DNA of 64,000 nt from a virus, in IMG/VR virus record IMGVR_UViG_3300042563_002309, positions 62,001-126,000 of that record; one strand, written 5' to 3'. The notes beneath the pieces were generated by a model. It saw only the letters and a program-made list of their open reading frames with translations, searched no databases and was not told the origin of the DNA. Positions 29,192 to 37,025 of this stretch are shown here, piece by piece. Every line of letters begins with the position of its first letter. Position 1 is the stretch's first letter. The position numbers were made by a program, and so were the translations under genes.

Positions 29192-29385
29192 TGGCAGCAC
29201 TAACAGATAATAAGTACGATGTATACAATTGGATAGAAAAAGTAATTGATTCTTGTACTACTTATTTTCATTTTAAGAGTGTAGATGCTCTTATAACAAA
29301 CTTCGATAGAGTATATGATGATTGGGAATTAACAGGAAAATTATTAGTTTACTCAAGTCATAAATACTATAAAACAAAAAGATAA
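29191..29385 (+). CDS. Protein of unknown function
   Basis: 64 residues, soluble and aromatic. No motif. Starts within the TAATG overlap with the preceding gene. Confidence 0.5.
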   Translation: MAALTDNKYDVYNWIEKVIDSCTTYFHFKSVDALITNFDRVYDDWELTGKLLVYSSHKYYKTKR

Positions 29386-29700
29386 ATGAGAGCACAGAAG
29401 ATAAAAGTAAATAAGATTATCAAGGAGTATAAAGAAGCAACCAATAGAGAAATTTGGGAAGGAGTTAGAGATAATTTTACTTTTGGATTCATAGGAGCAA
29501 CTCTAGTAGTATTCATTGCAACAAAGACAGACCTTGCAGTATTGCTAGGATATCTAGCCTACTACTTCTTTGTAGGTAAAATAGTTAACCGTCCAAAGTA
29601 CGTAACAGATTTAGGAAAGCTAATAGTATTTCCATTCCCTTCAGCACTTGGAGCATTTACCGGGTATAAATTAAGTTACATTTTATTACAGTACATATGA
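29386..29700 (+). CDS. Multi-span membrane protein
   Basis: 104 residues with a charged N-terminal helix (about 1-30) and about three hydrophobic segments (35-55, 57-68, 82-103). Possibly a small transporter-like or host-membrane-modifying protein. Coupled to the next membrane protein by an ATGA overlap. Confidence 0.55.
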   Translation: MRAQKIKVNKIIKEYKEATNREIWEGVRDNFTFGFIGATLVVFIATKTDLAVLLGYLAYYFFVGKIVNRPKYVTDLGKLIVFPFPSALGAFTGYKLSYILLQYI

Positions 29701-30035
29701 ATTTTATAATAGGTTTTAGCTTTGGAGTACTAGCACAAATACTTACATTTGTTCAACTACAGGGACAATTCAGATGGGAATGGTTCAAGCAACATCCATG
29801 GGCAGTTTCATTGATGGGAGTACCAATCTCATTTCTTTATATTATGTCTGTAAAGTATATGGTATCACATTTTGGAGGAGAGTTATGGCCTTCAAGACTA
29901 ATGGGATTCTCAATCGGAGCAATAGTATTTAGTTACATGGCACATTTATGGTTTCAAGAACCATTCACCCTTAAGACACTTATATGTCTTGGATTAGCTT
30001 TTGCAATAATGATGGTTCAATTATTTTGGAAATGA
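29697..30035 (+). CDS. Four-span membrane protein
   Basis: 112 residues with four hydrophobic helices, a size and topology similar to small multidrug or EamA-half transporters, though no signature residues confirm this. Paired with the preceding membrane protein. Confidence 0.55.
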   Translation: MNFIIGFSFGVLAQILTFVQLQGQFRWEWFKQHPWAVSLMGVPISFLYIMSVKYMVSHFGGELWPSRLMGFSIGAIVFSYMAHLWFQEPFTLKTLICLGLAFAIMMVQLFWK

Positions 30036-30262
30036 TACAACTTAAATCTACAGACAGAATACATGGAGTATATGAGGTGTATTTTAGTGAAAAAAGAATA
30101 GGTACCTTCCTTATACAGGAGGATGGATACTACGGATTCTATACAGAAAGTGACTCTGGATACTGGAGTTCATATGCTTTAAGGCTTATAGCAGATAAGT
30201 TAGATGAAATGAATAAAAAGTGGGATGATCAAGTAAAAAAAGATATAGGTAATGGAAAGTAA
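30032..30262 (+). CDS. Protein of unknown function
   Basis: 76 residues starting at the ATG at 30032, which overlaps the previous stop (ATGA); an upstream in-frame TTG inside the membrane protein gene is unlikely. Aromatic and acidic. Not recognised. Confidence 0.5.
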   Translation: MIQLKSTDRIHGVYEVYFSEKRIGTFLIQEDGYYGFYTESDSGYWSSYALRLIADKLDEMNKKWDDQVKKDIGNGK

Positions 30263-30701
30263 ATTAGAAACATGTCATCACTGCGGTGAAGAAAAAGAAA
30301 ATTGCTATCACGGATTTATAACAATGTGTATCCCTATTCCTGAAATGGAAGAAAAGATTAATAAGTGGAATCTGATTGATGCTTATAAAAGCTACGAAAA
30401 GGAATGGATGTTAGAAAATCCTCCATTTGCTGGTCCTTATACTGATACTTGCCTAACTCAGGAAGAATTTAATAGTAAAATAAAAACAGACTCAGAATTT
30501 TCACTGGAATGGTTTACCAATAAATGGTTTAACAATTTAGAAAGAGAAGATCTTACTGAGGAAGAACTAGAAGAACTAGATAAGCTTTCTTTATATGATC
30601 AGATGTTAAACAGTATTGGAAGAGGAGTTCAATGTAATGACTGCGGAAAGAAAGAATCAGAGCTTTATGAAAAATATTACCCAAAACATTTGGTACCTTA
30701 A
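30252..30701 (+). CDS. Protein with two CxxC pairs
   Basis: 149 residues. CHHCGEEKENC near the N terminus (cysteines 8, 11 and 18) and CNDCGKKE near residue 130 flank an acidic helical middle, so a split zinc site joining both ends is likely. Function unknown; it may contact host transcription or translation machinery. Overlaps the preceding gene by 11 bases. Confidence 0.6.
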   Translation: MESKLETCHHCGEEKENCYHGFITMCIPIPEMEEKINKWNLIDAYKSYEKEWMLENPPFAGPYTDTCLTQEEFNSKIKTDSEFSLEWFTNKWFNNLEREDLTEEELEELDKLSLYDQMLNSIGRGVQCNDCGKKESELYEKYYPKHLVP

Positions 30702-30720
30702 AATAAATTTACTATATTAA
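30690..30720 (+). promoter_or_regulatory. Bacteroidota-type promoter
   Basis: TTG at 30690-30692 in the end of the preceding gene, 20 bases, TATATTAA at 30713-30720, five bases before the ATG at 30726. Confidence 0.55.
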
Positions 30721-30725
30721 AAACT

Positions 30726-32396
30726 ATGAATAATAAATTTACATTCCACGTATTAGGACTTCCTCATACAATCACTAATAGAGAATTTGTAGCATGTGCT
30801 TATACACAAAAGGCTTGGAAATTCTGTAAGATGATGGGGGAAAGAGGGCATACTATCTACCATTACGGACATGAGGAGAGCGACGCTCCATATGCGGAAA
30901 ACGTAACAGTTATCACCAATAAGGTATGGAAAAAAGTATACGGTACTCATGACTATAAATCTAAATTCTTTAAATATAATGTAGAGGATGAAGCCTATCA
31001 AACCTTCTATAAAAATGCTATAAAGGAAATAGGAAAGAGAAAACAGAAGAATGATTTCATTTTACCATTCTGGGGGTCAGGAGTAAGGCCGGTATGTGAC
31101 GGACATCCAGATTTAATAACTGTTGAACCAGGAATAGGCTATGCAGGAGGGCATTGGGCAAATTGGAAAGTATTTGAATCTTATGCAATCTACCATGCAT
31201 ACTACGGACTGATGGGAGTGAATTATTGCGATATGAAAAACTACGAAGTAGTAATTCCAAACTACTTCGACCTCTCTGATTTTGAATTTAGCGATAAAAA
31301 AGAAGATTACTTTCTTTATTTAGGAAGAGTCTTTGACGGAAAAGGAGTTAATATAGCAATCCAGGTTACTGAACACTTAGGGTATAAATTAAAGATAGCA
31401 GGACAGATTGACGCCGATGGACCTTATAAGGATGGAAAGTTTCCTCCTCATGTAGAGTTTGTAGGGTATGCTGGAACCGAAAAGAGAAAAGAACTGATGA
31501 AGAGTGCAAAAGGATGCTTCCTACCTTCACAATATGTTGAACCATTTGGAGGAGTTCAAATAGAAAATTTACTATCAGGAACACCAACAATTACCTCAGA
31601 CTGGGGAGCCTTTGCAGAGAATAATATAAACGGAGTAACTGGTTACAGATGTAGAACGTTTGATGATTACTTGCAGGCAACTATAAAAATTAACAACGGA
31701 GAAATAGATTACAAGACTTGTAGAGAGTATGGAGAAAAGTTTTCATTAGAGAATGTAGCTCCTATGTACGAAAAATATTTTAAAGATATTTTAAATGTTT
31801 ATGAAGGAGAAGGATGGTATCAAACAGATATTCCTAGAGGGAAGACTGATGCTTTCAATTATACAAATATGGAGGAAGAAGAAAAGCCATTTGCAGATAA
31901 TCTAGCTAAGTGGATTAAAAAGTATTACAATCCTAAAAAAGTAGTCGATGTAGGTTGCGGGAGTGGGACTTATGTAAGGTCCTTAAGAAAAGAAAAAATT
32001 GATGCTATTGGGTACGATATTAACGATGTAGTAGAAGATCAGGACTTTCTCTTTAAAAAGAGTATCTTTGACCTAAACCATAAATCAGAACTAATTATCT
32101 GCCTGGAAGTAGCCGAGCACATAGAGACAGAACACAACGACAGTATTGTTGAAAAGTTATACGAAAACCTTAAACCAGGAGGTACTTTAATCTTCACAGC
32201 AGCACATCCAGGACAGCAAGGAATAGGTCATATAAACTGTCAAACAAAAGACTACTGGTGGGAGAAGTTTGCAGAAAAAGGATTAGTCCGAGATTTAAAA
32301 GCAGAGAAGGATTGGGAAGATTATTTTGATCAAGGAAGAGAGTACATGGGATGGTTCCGTATGAACAAGCTCTTTTTAACTAGAGTAGGATCATAA
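30726..32396 (+). CDS. Glycosyltransferase (GT4-like) fused to SAM methyltransferase
   Basis: 556 residues. The N-terminal part (about 1-355) reads as a GT-B glycosyltransferase of the GT4 type: YFLYLGRVFDGKGVNIAIQ and then PSQYVEPFGGVQIENLLSG, the conserved donor-binding E-x7-E region. The C-terminal part (about 390-550) is a class I methyltransferase with VVDVGCGSGTYVRSL as motif I and LIICLEVAEHIE as motif IV region. A single protein could add and then methylate a sugar. It lies 20 kb before the main glycan cluster and has its own promoter. Confidence 0.8.
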   Translation: MNNKFTFHVLGLPHTITNREFVACAYTQKAWKFCKMMGERGHTIYHYGHEESDAPYAENVTVITNKVWKKVYGTHDYKSKFFKYNVEDEAYQTFYKNAIKEIGKRKQKNDFILPFWGSGVRPVCDGHPDLITVEPGIGYAGGHWANWKVFESYAIYHAYYGLMGVNYCDMKNYEVVIPNYFDLSDFEFSDKKEDYFLYLGRVFDGKGVNIAIQVTEHLGYKLKIAGQIDADGPYKDGKFPPHVEFVGYAGTEKRKELMKSAKGCFLPSQYVEPFGGVQIENLLSGTPTITSDWGAFAENNINGVTGYRCRTFDDYLQATIKINNGEIDYKTCREYGEKFSLENVAPMYEKYFKDILNVYEGEGWYQTDIPRGKTDAFNYTNMEEEEKPFADNLAKWIKKYYNPKKVVDVGCGSGTYVRSLRKEKIDAIGYDINDVVEDQDFLFKKSIFDLNHKSELIICLEVAEHIETEHNDSIVEKLYENLKPGGTLIFTAAHPGQQGIGHINCQTKDYWWEKFAEKGLVRDLKAEKDWEDYFDQGREYMGWFRMNKLFLTRVGS

Positions 32397-32463
32397 AAAG
32401 ATATTTCTTATATTTATTAACATATAACAACAGTGTCGTAGCACCACTTTAAAAACACACCTT

Positions 32464-32787
32464 ATGGCAACATATTTTAAGAAGCCTTCCATAGAGAAAG
32501 CAGAACAATCGGTTATAATGGATAGAGTTCTAGAACAAAAAAAGAAAGAACTCTCACCAGGAGATTTCAAAACCTATGCAAACTTTACTACTCAGCAAGA
32601 ACTGCTTGAAGAAGCAACTAGAAGAAATCTATTAGCAATTCCAGATCCAAAACTACATCAACAAATTTCATTTATCAAATCCGGTATAAGAATACTTGGA
32701 TACTTTCTATTACCTTTTAATCTTTTATTAGGAGCTGGAGTATTAATTTTAAGTGAAATAGTTGGAATTTACGAAGAATTAGTTTAA
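32464..32787 (+). CDS. Protein with C-terminal membrane segment
   Basis: 107 residues: a charged helical N-terminal two thirds and a hydrophobic hairpin at about 77-103. Its 68-base leader carries TATATTTA at 32409-32416 without a good TTG, and a GTG TCGTAG CAC hairpin similar to one before folE. Not recognised. Confidence 0.5.
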   Translation: MATYFKKPSIEKAEQSVIMDRVLEQKKKELSPGDFKTYANFTTQQELLEEATRRNLLAIPDPKLHQQISFIKSGIRILGYFLLPFNLLLGAGVLILSEIVGIYEELV

Positions 32788-32796
32788 ATTAGAGTT

Positions 32797-32946
32797 ATGA
32801 GAGAGGTGAACGATCACGTAAAAGAAGCTTTAGGTATAAAGCCTAAGAAGAGATTTAAGAAAGACTACACAAAAGCATTTGTATGGATAGGGCTTGCTCT
32901 AATCACAATTGCTATATGGACAACAATTTACAATTTAATATTTTAA
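32797..32946 (+). CDS. Small single-span membrane protein
   Basis: 49 residues: a basic N-terminal half (GIKPKKRFKKDYTK) and one membrane span (about 28-48). Lies between the preceding gene and queD. Not recognised. Confidence 0.5.
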   Translation: MREVNDHVKEALGIKPKKRFKKDYTKAFVWIGLALITIAIWTTIYNLIF

Positions 32947-32949
32947 CAA

Positions 32950-33411
32950 ATGAAATTTCAAGCAACAAAACTATTTGACGGCTACTCAGCATGCTTTCGA
33001 CAATGGAAAGCAGAGGGTACACATTGCAGATTTCTTCACGGCTATGCCGTATCATTCCGAGTATGGTTCGAAGGAGAACTAGACGAAAGAAACTGGGTAT
33101 GGGACTTCGGAGGAATGAAAAGAGCTAAAGGAAACATCGAAGGATATTCTCCAAAAGCATTTTTCGATTACCTATTAGATCATACAACTATTGTAGCAGA
33201 GGATGATCCTTATATGGATACATTTAAACAAATGCATAACGACGGCGTTATACAGTTAAGAATACTTCCTGCTACAGGATGTGAACGATTTGCAGAATAC
33301 TTACATTTAAAAATCAATACATTTTTACTTGAAGAAACAAACAGTAGAGTAAGAGCTACTAAGGTAGAAGTTTACGAACATGAAAGGAACTCAGCATCTT
33401 ATGGTGAGTAA
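32950..33411 (+). CDS. queD: 6-carboxytetrahydropterin synthase-like
   Basis: 153 residues, T-fold. Makes 6-carboxytetrahydropterin from dihydroneopterin triphosphate for the 7-deazaguanine pathway. Comparison with the usual AAH...C-x3-HGH pattern shows C26 and H30 kept (THCRFLHGY), but the other two zinc histidines are replaced by C15 and Y32. WVWDFGGMK and LDHTTIVAEDDP match the next conserved blocks, and CERFAEYL and YEHERNSA near the end fit the family. The altered zinc site is probably a phage-type variation, though activity is then inferred from the pathway context (queE, folE, queF nearby). Confidence 0.82.
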   Translation: MKFQATKLFDGYSACFRQWKAEGTHCRFLHGYAVSFRVWFEGELDERNWVWDFGGMKRAKGNIEGYSPKAFFDYLLDHTTIVAEDDPYMDTFKQMHNDGVIQLRILPATGCERFAEYLHLKINTFLLEETNSRVRATKVEVYEHERNSASYGE

Positions 33412-33532
33412 GCCTAACTTAACAATGGACGAGTTTCATCAGTACTTACAAAATGTAATAGACTCTAAATTAGATCTAAGACAGAAAGTAGTAGCGGTAG
33501 AAAGGTATATAAAACAAATAACAGGAAGATGA
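33401..33532 (+). CDS. Small charged protein
   Basis: 43 residues, helical (TMDEFHQYLQNVIDSKLDLR), overlapping queD by 11 bases and the next gene by four (ATGA). Not recognised. Confidence 0.45.
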   Translation: MVSKPNLTMDEFHQYLQNVIDSKLDLRQKVVAVERYIKQITGR

Positions 33533-33723
33533 AACTGAGTGAAATAATTTACCTAGCAACAAAAGCATTCGATAAAGGATGGGACTTTGAAACTCTAAAG
33601 TACGGAGATGATTTGTATGGAAAGGAAAAATATGCTTCTGAAGTATGGGAGTATGTAGAAGAGCTGCAAGAAATAGGAAGAACTGAATTTTACATAAAAT
33701 ATTGTCAATACAATTTATATTAA
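33529..33723 (+). CDS. Protein of unknown function
   Basis: 64 residues, acidic and aromatic, helical. Lies directly upstream of queE with one base between them. No motif recognised. Confidence 0.5.
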   Translation: MKLSEIIYLATKAFDKGWDFETLKYGDDLYGKEKYASEVWEYVEELQEIGRTEFYIKYCQYNLY

Positions 33724-33724
33724 G

Positions 33725-34498
33725 ATGAAAAGAATAGAAGATTATAACAAAACACTTCCCATTGTAGAGCTTTATACAGCAGTACAATCAGAAGGAAGTA
33801 GAGCAGGTTATCCAACCGTAGTAATCAGAACAACAGGCTGTACTCACAGATGTTGGTTTGGTGATGGTGGATGGTGCGATTCTTGGTACACAAGTATACA
33901 TCCTGAAAAAGGACATATCAGTTTTCAAGATATTATTAACATGTATGATGCCAATCCCCACATCACAGAGATGATGCTAACAGGAGGATCACCAACAATG
34001 CATCCAGCATTAGTAAACGAATTAACACATTTTGCACATGAAAGAAATATTTTCATTACGATTGAGACCGAAGGAAGTCATTTTCTTGAGACAGATTACC
34101 CAATTAATCTATTATCAATCTCCCCTAAGTTCAGTAATTCTGTCCCTAAGGTTGGCATTGCAACACCTCAAGGAGACATTACAGATGAGAAAATGATTAA
34201 ACAGCATAACAAGCTAAGATTAAACTACGATGCAATATCCAAATCAATCTCTTATCATTCAGACTACCATTTAAAACCGGTATGGGATGGAGAGGATCAA
34301 GAAGCATTAAAAGAGATTATGAATTGTATTAAAATGCTAGACATACCAGAAGATAAAGTATGGTTCATGCCAGCAGGAGATTCAAGAGAAGCTTTATTCA
34401 AATCATATCCAAAAATGTTTGATTGGGTTAGAGATAACGGTTATAGATTGACCTGGAGACCTCACATCATTGCATTTGAAGACCAAAGAGAAGTGTAA
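33725..34498 (+). CDS. queE: 7-carboxy-7-deazaguanine synthase (radical SAM)
   Basis: 257 residues. Radical SAM enzyme that contracts 6-carboxytetrahydropterin to 7-carboxy-7-deazaguanine. The iron-sulfur cysteines are C39, C43 and C51 (C-x3-C-x7-C), whereas most radical SAM proteins have C-x3-C-x2-C and E. coli QueE has C-x14-C-x2-C. VQSEGSRAGYPTVVIRTTGC before it and MLTGGSPTMHP for SAM binding are clear. Forms an operon with queD and small genes. Confidence 0.9.
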   Translation: MKRIEDYNKTLPIVELYTAVQSEGSRAGYPTVVIRTTGCTHRCWFGDGGWCDSWYTSIHPEKGHISFQDIINMYDANPHITEMMLTGGSPTMHPALVNELTHFAHERNIFITIETEGSHFLETDYPINLLSISPKFSNSVPKVGIATPQGDITDEKMIKQHNKLRLNYDAISKSISYHSDYHLKPVWDGEDQEALKEIMNCIKMLDIPEDKVWFMPAGDSREALFKSYPKMFDWVRDNGYRLTWRPHIIAFEDQREV

Positions 34499-34499
34499 G

Positions 34500-34691
34500 A
34501 TGGCAGTAAAAAGAGCAACAGAGTTTGAAGTACTAACAGTATTTCATACACTATGGAAAAGTAGAGGGCTTGAAGCAGCAACAGTAAAAAGACTTTTAAA
34601 GGAAGAGTTTGATTTAGAACTAACAGTTCTAGCAAACGGAGAAATATCAGCACAATCACCAGACGGAAAAACTAAATATACAATTAAATAA
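34500..34691 (+). CDS. Protein of unknown function
   Basis: 63 residues from the ATG at 34500; an earlier in-frame ATG at 34470 lies within queE and is less likely. A helical, basic first half and a beta-hairpin-like end. Not recognised. Confidence 0.5.
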   Translation: MAVKRATEFEVLTVFHTLWKSRGLEAATVKRLLKEEFDLELTVLANGEISAQSPDGKTKYTIK

Positions 34692-34703
34692 AAAAACAAA
34701 GTT

Positions 34704-34997
34704 ATGACATTAAAAGATCTAATCGATTTAGCAGGGGATAGAGAACTATCAAAATCATATCCAAAAGCAGATGGCCTTTACATCTGGGATTATAAGTTAC
34801 AATTCAATCAAGACCTTAATTTAGAGCTAGTATTAATACCAAGTGACTCAGGTAAGACAGGATTTAAAGATAAAGTATCTATCGAAGAATTAGTAAATTA
34901 CGTATTGGAGTCAACAGATCCAGAAGTATCAGGAGACGAAGTTATCTCACAACTACAAATTGTAGACGTGGAAGGAATTACAATCGCAAAGGTATAG
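34704..34997 (+). CDS. Protein of unknown function
   Basis: 97 residues, acidic, mixed alpha/beta. No motif recognised; it lies one base before the exported nuclease gene. Confidence 0.5.
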   Translation: MTLKDLIDLAGDRELSKSYPKADGLYIWDYKLQFNQDLNLELVLIPSDSGKTGFKDKVSIEELVNYVLESTDPEVSGDEVISQLQIVDVEGITIAKV

Positions 34998-34998
34998 T

Positions 34999-35583
34999 AT
35001 GAAGAAGTTTTTATTATTACTCTTACTTCCGTTATTAGGGTTTGGACAGTTAAGAGATAGCGTTTATGTAAAGACAGACATATACGAGGTAATGTATTCA
35101 GAGACATTAGAGCAACCATTGTGGGTAAAGTACCAAGTACTGTGCACTGGAGTAGGAGCATCTAGAAAAGGAATGGATTTCTATAAAGATAAAACAATTC
35201 ATACCTCAGATGAAAAAGACTATGCATTCAATATCTACGACAAAGGACATTGTGCACCAGCAGCTGACTTTAACTGTACTAGAGAAATGTTATTTAAAAC
35301 ATTCTCATACCTAAACTGTACTCTTCAAAATGAAAGACTAAATAGAGTTCATTGGAGACTATTAGAAGACTATGAAAGACTTTTAGCCTTTTCAGAAGGA
35401 CCAGTCAACGTTGAAATAAAAATAGTATTTGATAAAAATCCCAGACGAGTTCCGGCAGGTGCAGCTATTCCTACGGCTTTCTATAAGATTATCAAAACTA
35501 AGAGTAAGACAATTGCTTTTTACTTTCTAAATGAAGCACCAAAGAAAGCAACGTTTGTAGATTATCAAGTAAAAATTAAATAG
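34999..35583 (+). CDS. Exported DNA/RNA non-specific endonuclease
   Basis: 194 residues with a strong signal peptide (cleavage near LLGFGQ, about residue 17). The mature protein shows YDKGHCAPAADF at 80-91, corresponding to the D-R-G-H catalytic motif with H84 as base, then SYLNCTLQNERLNRVHW, which holds the metal-binding Asn region, and PTAFYKII. This is the Serratia-type NS nuclease family. It would degrade nucleic acid in the periplasm or outside the cell. Possible roles are destroying incoming competitor DNA or salvaging extracellular DNA. Encoded among deazaguanine genes, so phage DNA modification might matter. Confidence 0.82.
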   Translation: MKKFLLLLLLPLLGFGQLRDSVYVKTDIYEVMYSETLEQPLWVKYQVLCTGVGASRKGMDFYKDKTIHTSDEKDYAFNIYDKGHCAPAADFNCTREMLFKTFSYLNCTLQNERLNRVHWRLLEDYERLLAFSEGPVNVEIKIVFDKNPRRVPAGAAIPTAFYKIIKTKSKTIAFYFLNEAPKKATFVDYQVKIK

Positions 35584-35585
35584 TT

Positions 35586-35981
35586 ATGGCACTAAAAATA
35601 GGAAATAAAGTTTATTTAAGCTGGGATGATATCAACATCTTAGTAGAAGATTTAGCAAATACAATAGCAGCATCAGGAGCAGAGATTAAATCGATAACAG
35701 GTATTCAAAGAGGAGGATTAATACCAGCAGTAATGATCTCCCACAAGCTCCACATACCTTACGTTAGTAGAATAAATAAAGATACTTTGGTAGTAGATGA
35801 TATTTGTGATACAGGAGAGACGTTAAAAAATACTATTGGAATGTATACTGCAACGCTTCATTACAAACCAACAGCAATCTTTACTCCAGACTTCTACTCA
35901 AAAGAAGTAGGAACAGAGTGGATTGTATACCCTTGGGAAAGAAATGACTCAGAAACTATTCAAGATTATTTGAAAAAATAG
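35586..35981 (+). CDS. Phosphoribosyltransferase
   Basis: 131 residues with the PRPP-binding motif VVDDICDTGETL at 69-80 and an IQRGGLIPAV loop at 40-49, as in type I purine phosphoribosyltransferases such as xanthine-guanine or hypoxanthine enzymes. It is short for the family (about 150-180). A role in purine salvage that feeds GTP, the precursor of 7-deazaguanine, is plausible. Confidence 0.8.
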   Translation: MALKIGNKVYLSWDDINILVEDLANTIAASGAEIKSITGIQRGGLIPAVMISHKLHIPYVSRINKDTLVVDDICDTGETLKNTIGMYTATLHYKPTAIFTPDFYSKEVGTEWIVYPWERNDSETIQDYLKK

Positions 35982-36012
35982 TTGCAGGATAAAGTAAAAA
36001 ATGTTATATTAA
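35982..36012 (+). promoter_or_regulatory. Bacteroidota-type promoter
   Basis: TTG at 35982-35984, 20 bases, TATATTAA at 36005-36012, before the folE leader that holds a GGAG TCGTAG...CTCC hairpin. Confidence 0.6.
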
Positions 36013-36052
36013 ATAAAACGGAGTCGTAGAACCTCCATAAAAACAATCTTAT

Positions 36053-36760
36053 ATGTCAAATAAAAAATTTATCGACGGTACAGAATTAGTACAAGCCGGA
36101 TTCGCTAATGGTATTTCCTCTCAATTGGCAAAAAAACAACTAACAGAAGGTCCAGAAGCAAGATTAACTGAAGTAGAAAAGCAACACATCATTGAAGATG
36201 CAGCAGAAGCTTTCGGACAATTCCTTTCAGCTTTAGGATGTGATTGGCAGAATGATCCAAATTCATCTGATACTCCTAAAAGAGTTGCAAAAGCATACGT
36301 AAACGATTTATGGGCAGGTCGATTTGAACCACTAACAAGAATTACAGCATTCCCTTCTGATGGTTATGATGGAATAGTACAAGAGAGTAATATACCAGTT
36401 ACCTCAATGTGCTCACATCACCACCAAACAATTTCAGGAGAGGTAAGTATAGCTTATGTTCCTTCAGCAGATGGAAAGGTAGTTGGGCTTTCAAAATTAA
36501 ATCGAATTGTAGAGCAGTTTGCTAGACGTGGAGCTATTCAAGAGCAGTTAACAGTTGCAATTCATAATGCAGTAGATAAAATCTGTGAAGGTAATCTAGG
36601 AGTAGCAGTAGCAATTTCAGCAACACATAACTGTGTATCGTGTAGAGGGATTAAACATCAGGGAGCTTCAATGCAAACAGCAAAGTTAACAGGGTGTTTC
36701 TTAGATGAAGCATCAGCAAGAGCAGAATTCTATACAAATATTAAACTTGGAAAAAAATAA
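36053..36760 (+). CDS. folE: GTP cyclohydrolase I
   Basis: Opens GTP to dihydroneopterin triphosphate, the first step of both folate and 7-deazaguanine synthesis. 235 residues. Zinc ligands C120 and H123 (CSHHH) and C194 (THNCVSCRG) are present, as are GLSKLNRIVEQFARR and QEQLTVAI, giving a complete active site. In a phage with queC, queD, queE and queF its product is most likely destined for preQ0/preQ1. It has its own promoter and a structured leader. Confidence 0.93.
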   Translation: MSNKKFIDGTELVQAGFANGISSQLAKKQLTEGPEARLTEVEKQHIIEDAAEAFGQFLSALGCDWQNDPNSSDTPKRVAKAYVNDLWAGRFEPLTRITAFPSDGYDGIVQESNIPVTSMCSHHHQTISGEVSIAYVPSADGKVVGLSKLNRIVEQFARRGAIQEQLTVAIHNAVDKICEGNLGVAVAISATHNCVSCRGIKHQGASMQTAKLTGCFLDEASARAEFYTNIKLGKK

Positions 36761-36775
36761 CTAAAACCAAACATT

Positions 36776-36973
36776 ATGAATTATTGGCAAGTAACTGTGC
36801 AATTGGAGCACGAAAATGACCGAGGTCGTATTCAAAGAGTAAAAGAACTTTATTTAGTAGATGCAATTTCAGCAACAGAAGCTGAAGCAAAGATCTATAC
36901 AGAGTTCGAAGGAGAGTCTAACTTCGCAGTAGTAGGAGTTAATCAATCTAAAATTATTAAAGTAATTGAATAA
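36776..36973 (+). CDS. DUF4494-like protein
   Basis: 65 residues. The ELYLVDAISATEAEAKIY segment is characteristic of DUF4494, a small domain found in Bacteroidota and their phages. Function unknown. Last gene of the folE unit before a terminator. Confidence 0.65.
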   Translation: MNYWQVTVQLEHENDRGRIQRVKELYLVDAISATEAEAKIYTEFEGESNFAVVGVNQSKIIKVIE

Positions 36974-36977
36974 TAAG

Positions 36978-36998
36978 TTGGCTCTTCGGAGCCAATTT
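36978..36998 (+). terminator. UUCG-loop terminator fused to promoter
   Basis: TTGGCTC (36978-36984), loop TTCG, GAGCCAA (36989-36995), then TTTC. The left arm begins with the TTG of the next promoter. Confidence 0.72.
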
Positions 36999-37008
36999 CT
37001 TATATTAA
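36978..37008 (+). promoter_or_regulatory. Bacteroidota-type promoter
   Basis: TTG at 36978-36980, 20 bases, TATATTAA at 37001-37008, 17 bases before the ATG at 37026. Confidence 0.72.
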
Positions 37009-37025
37009 TAAAAAAGTAAAAAGTT

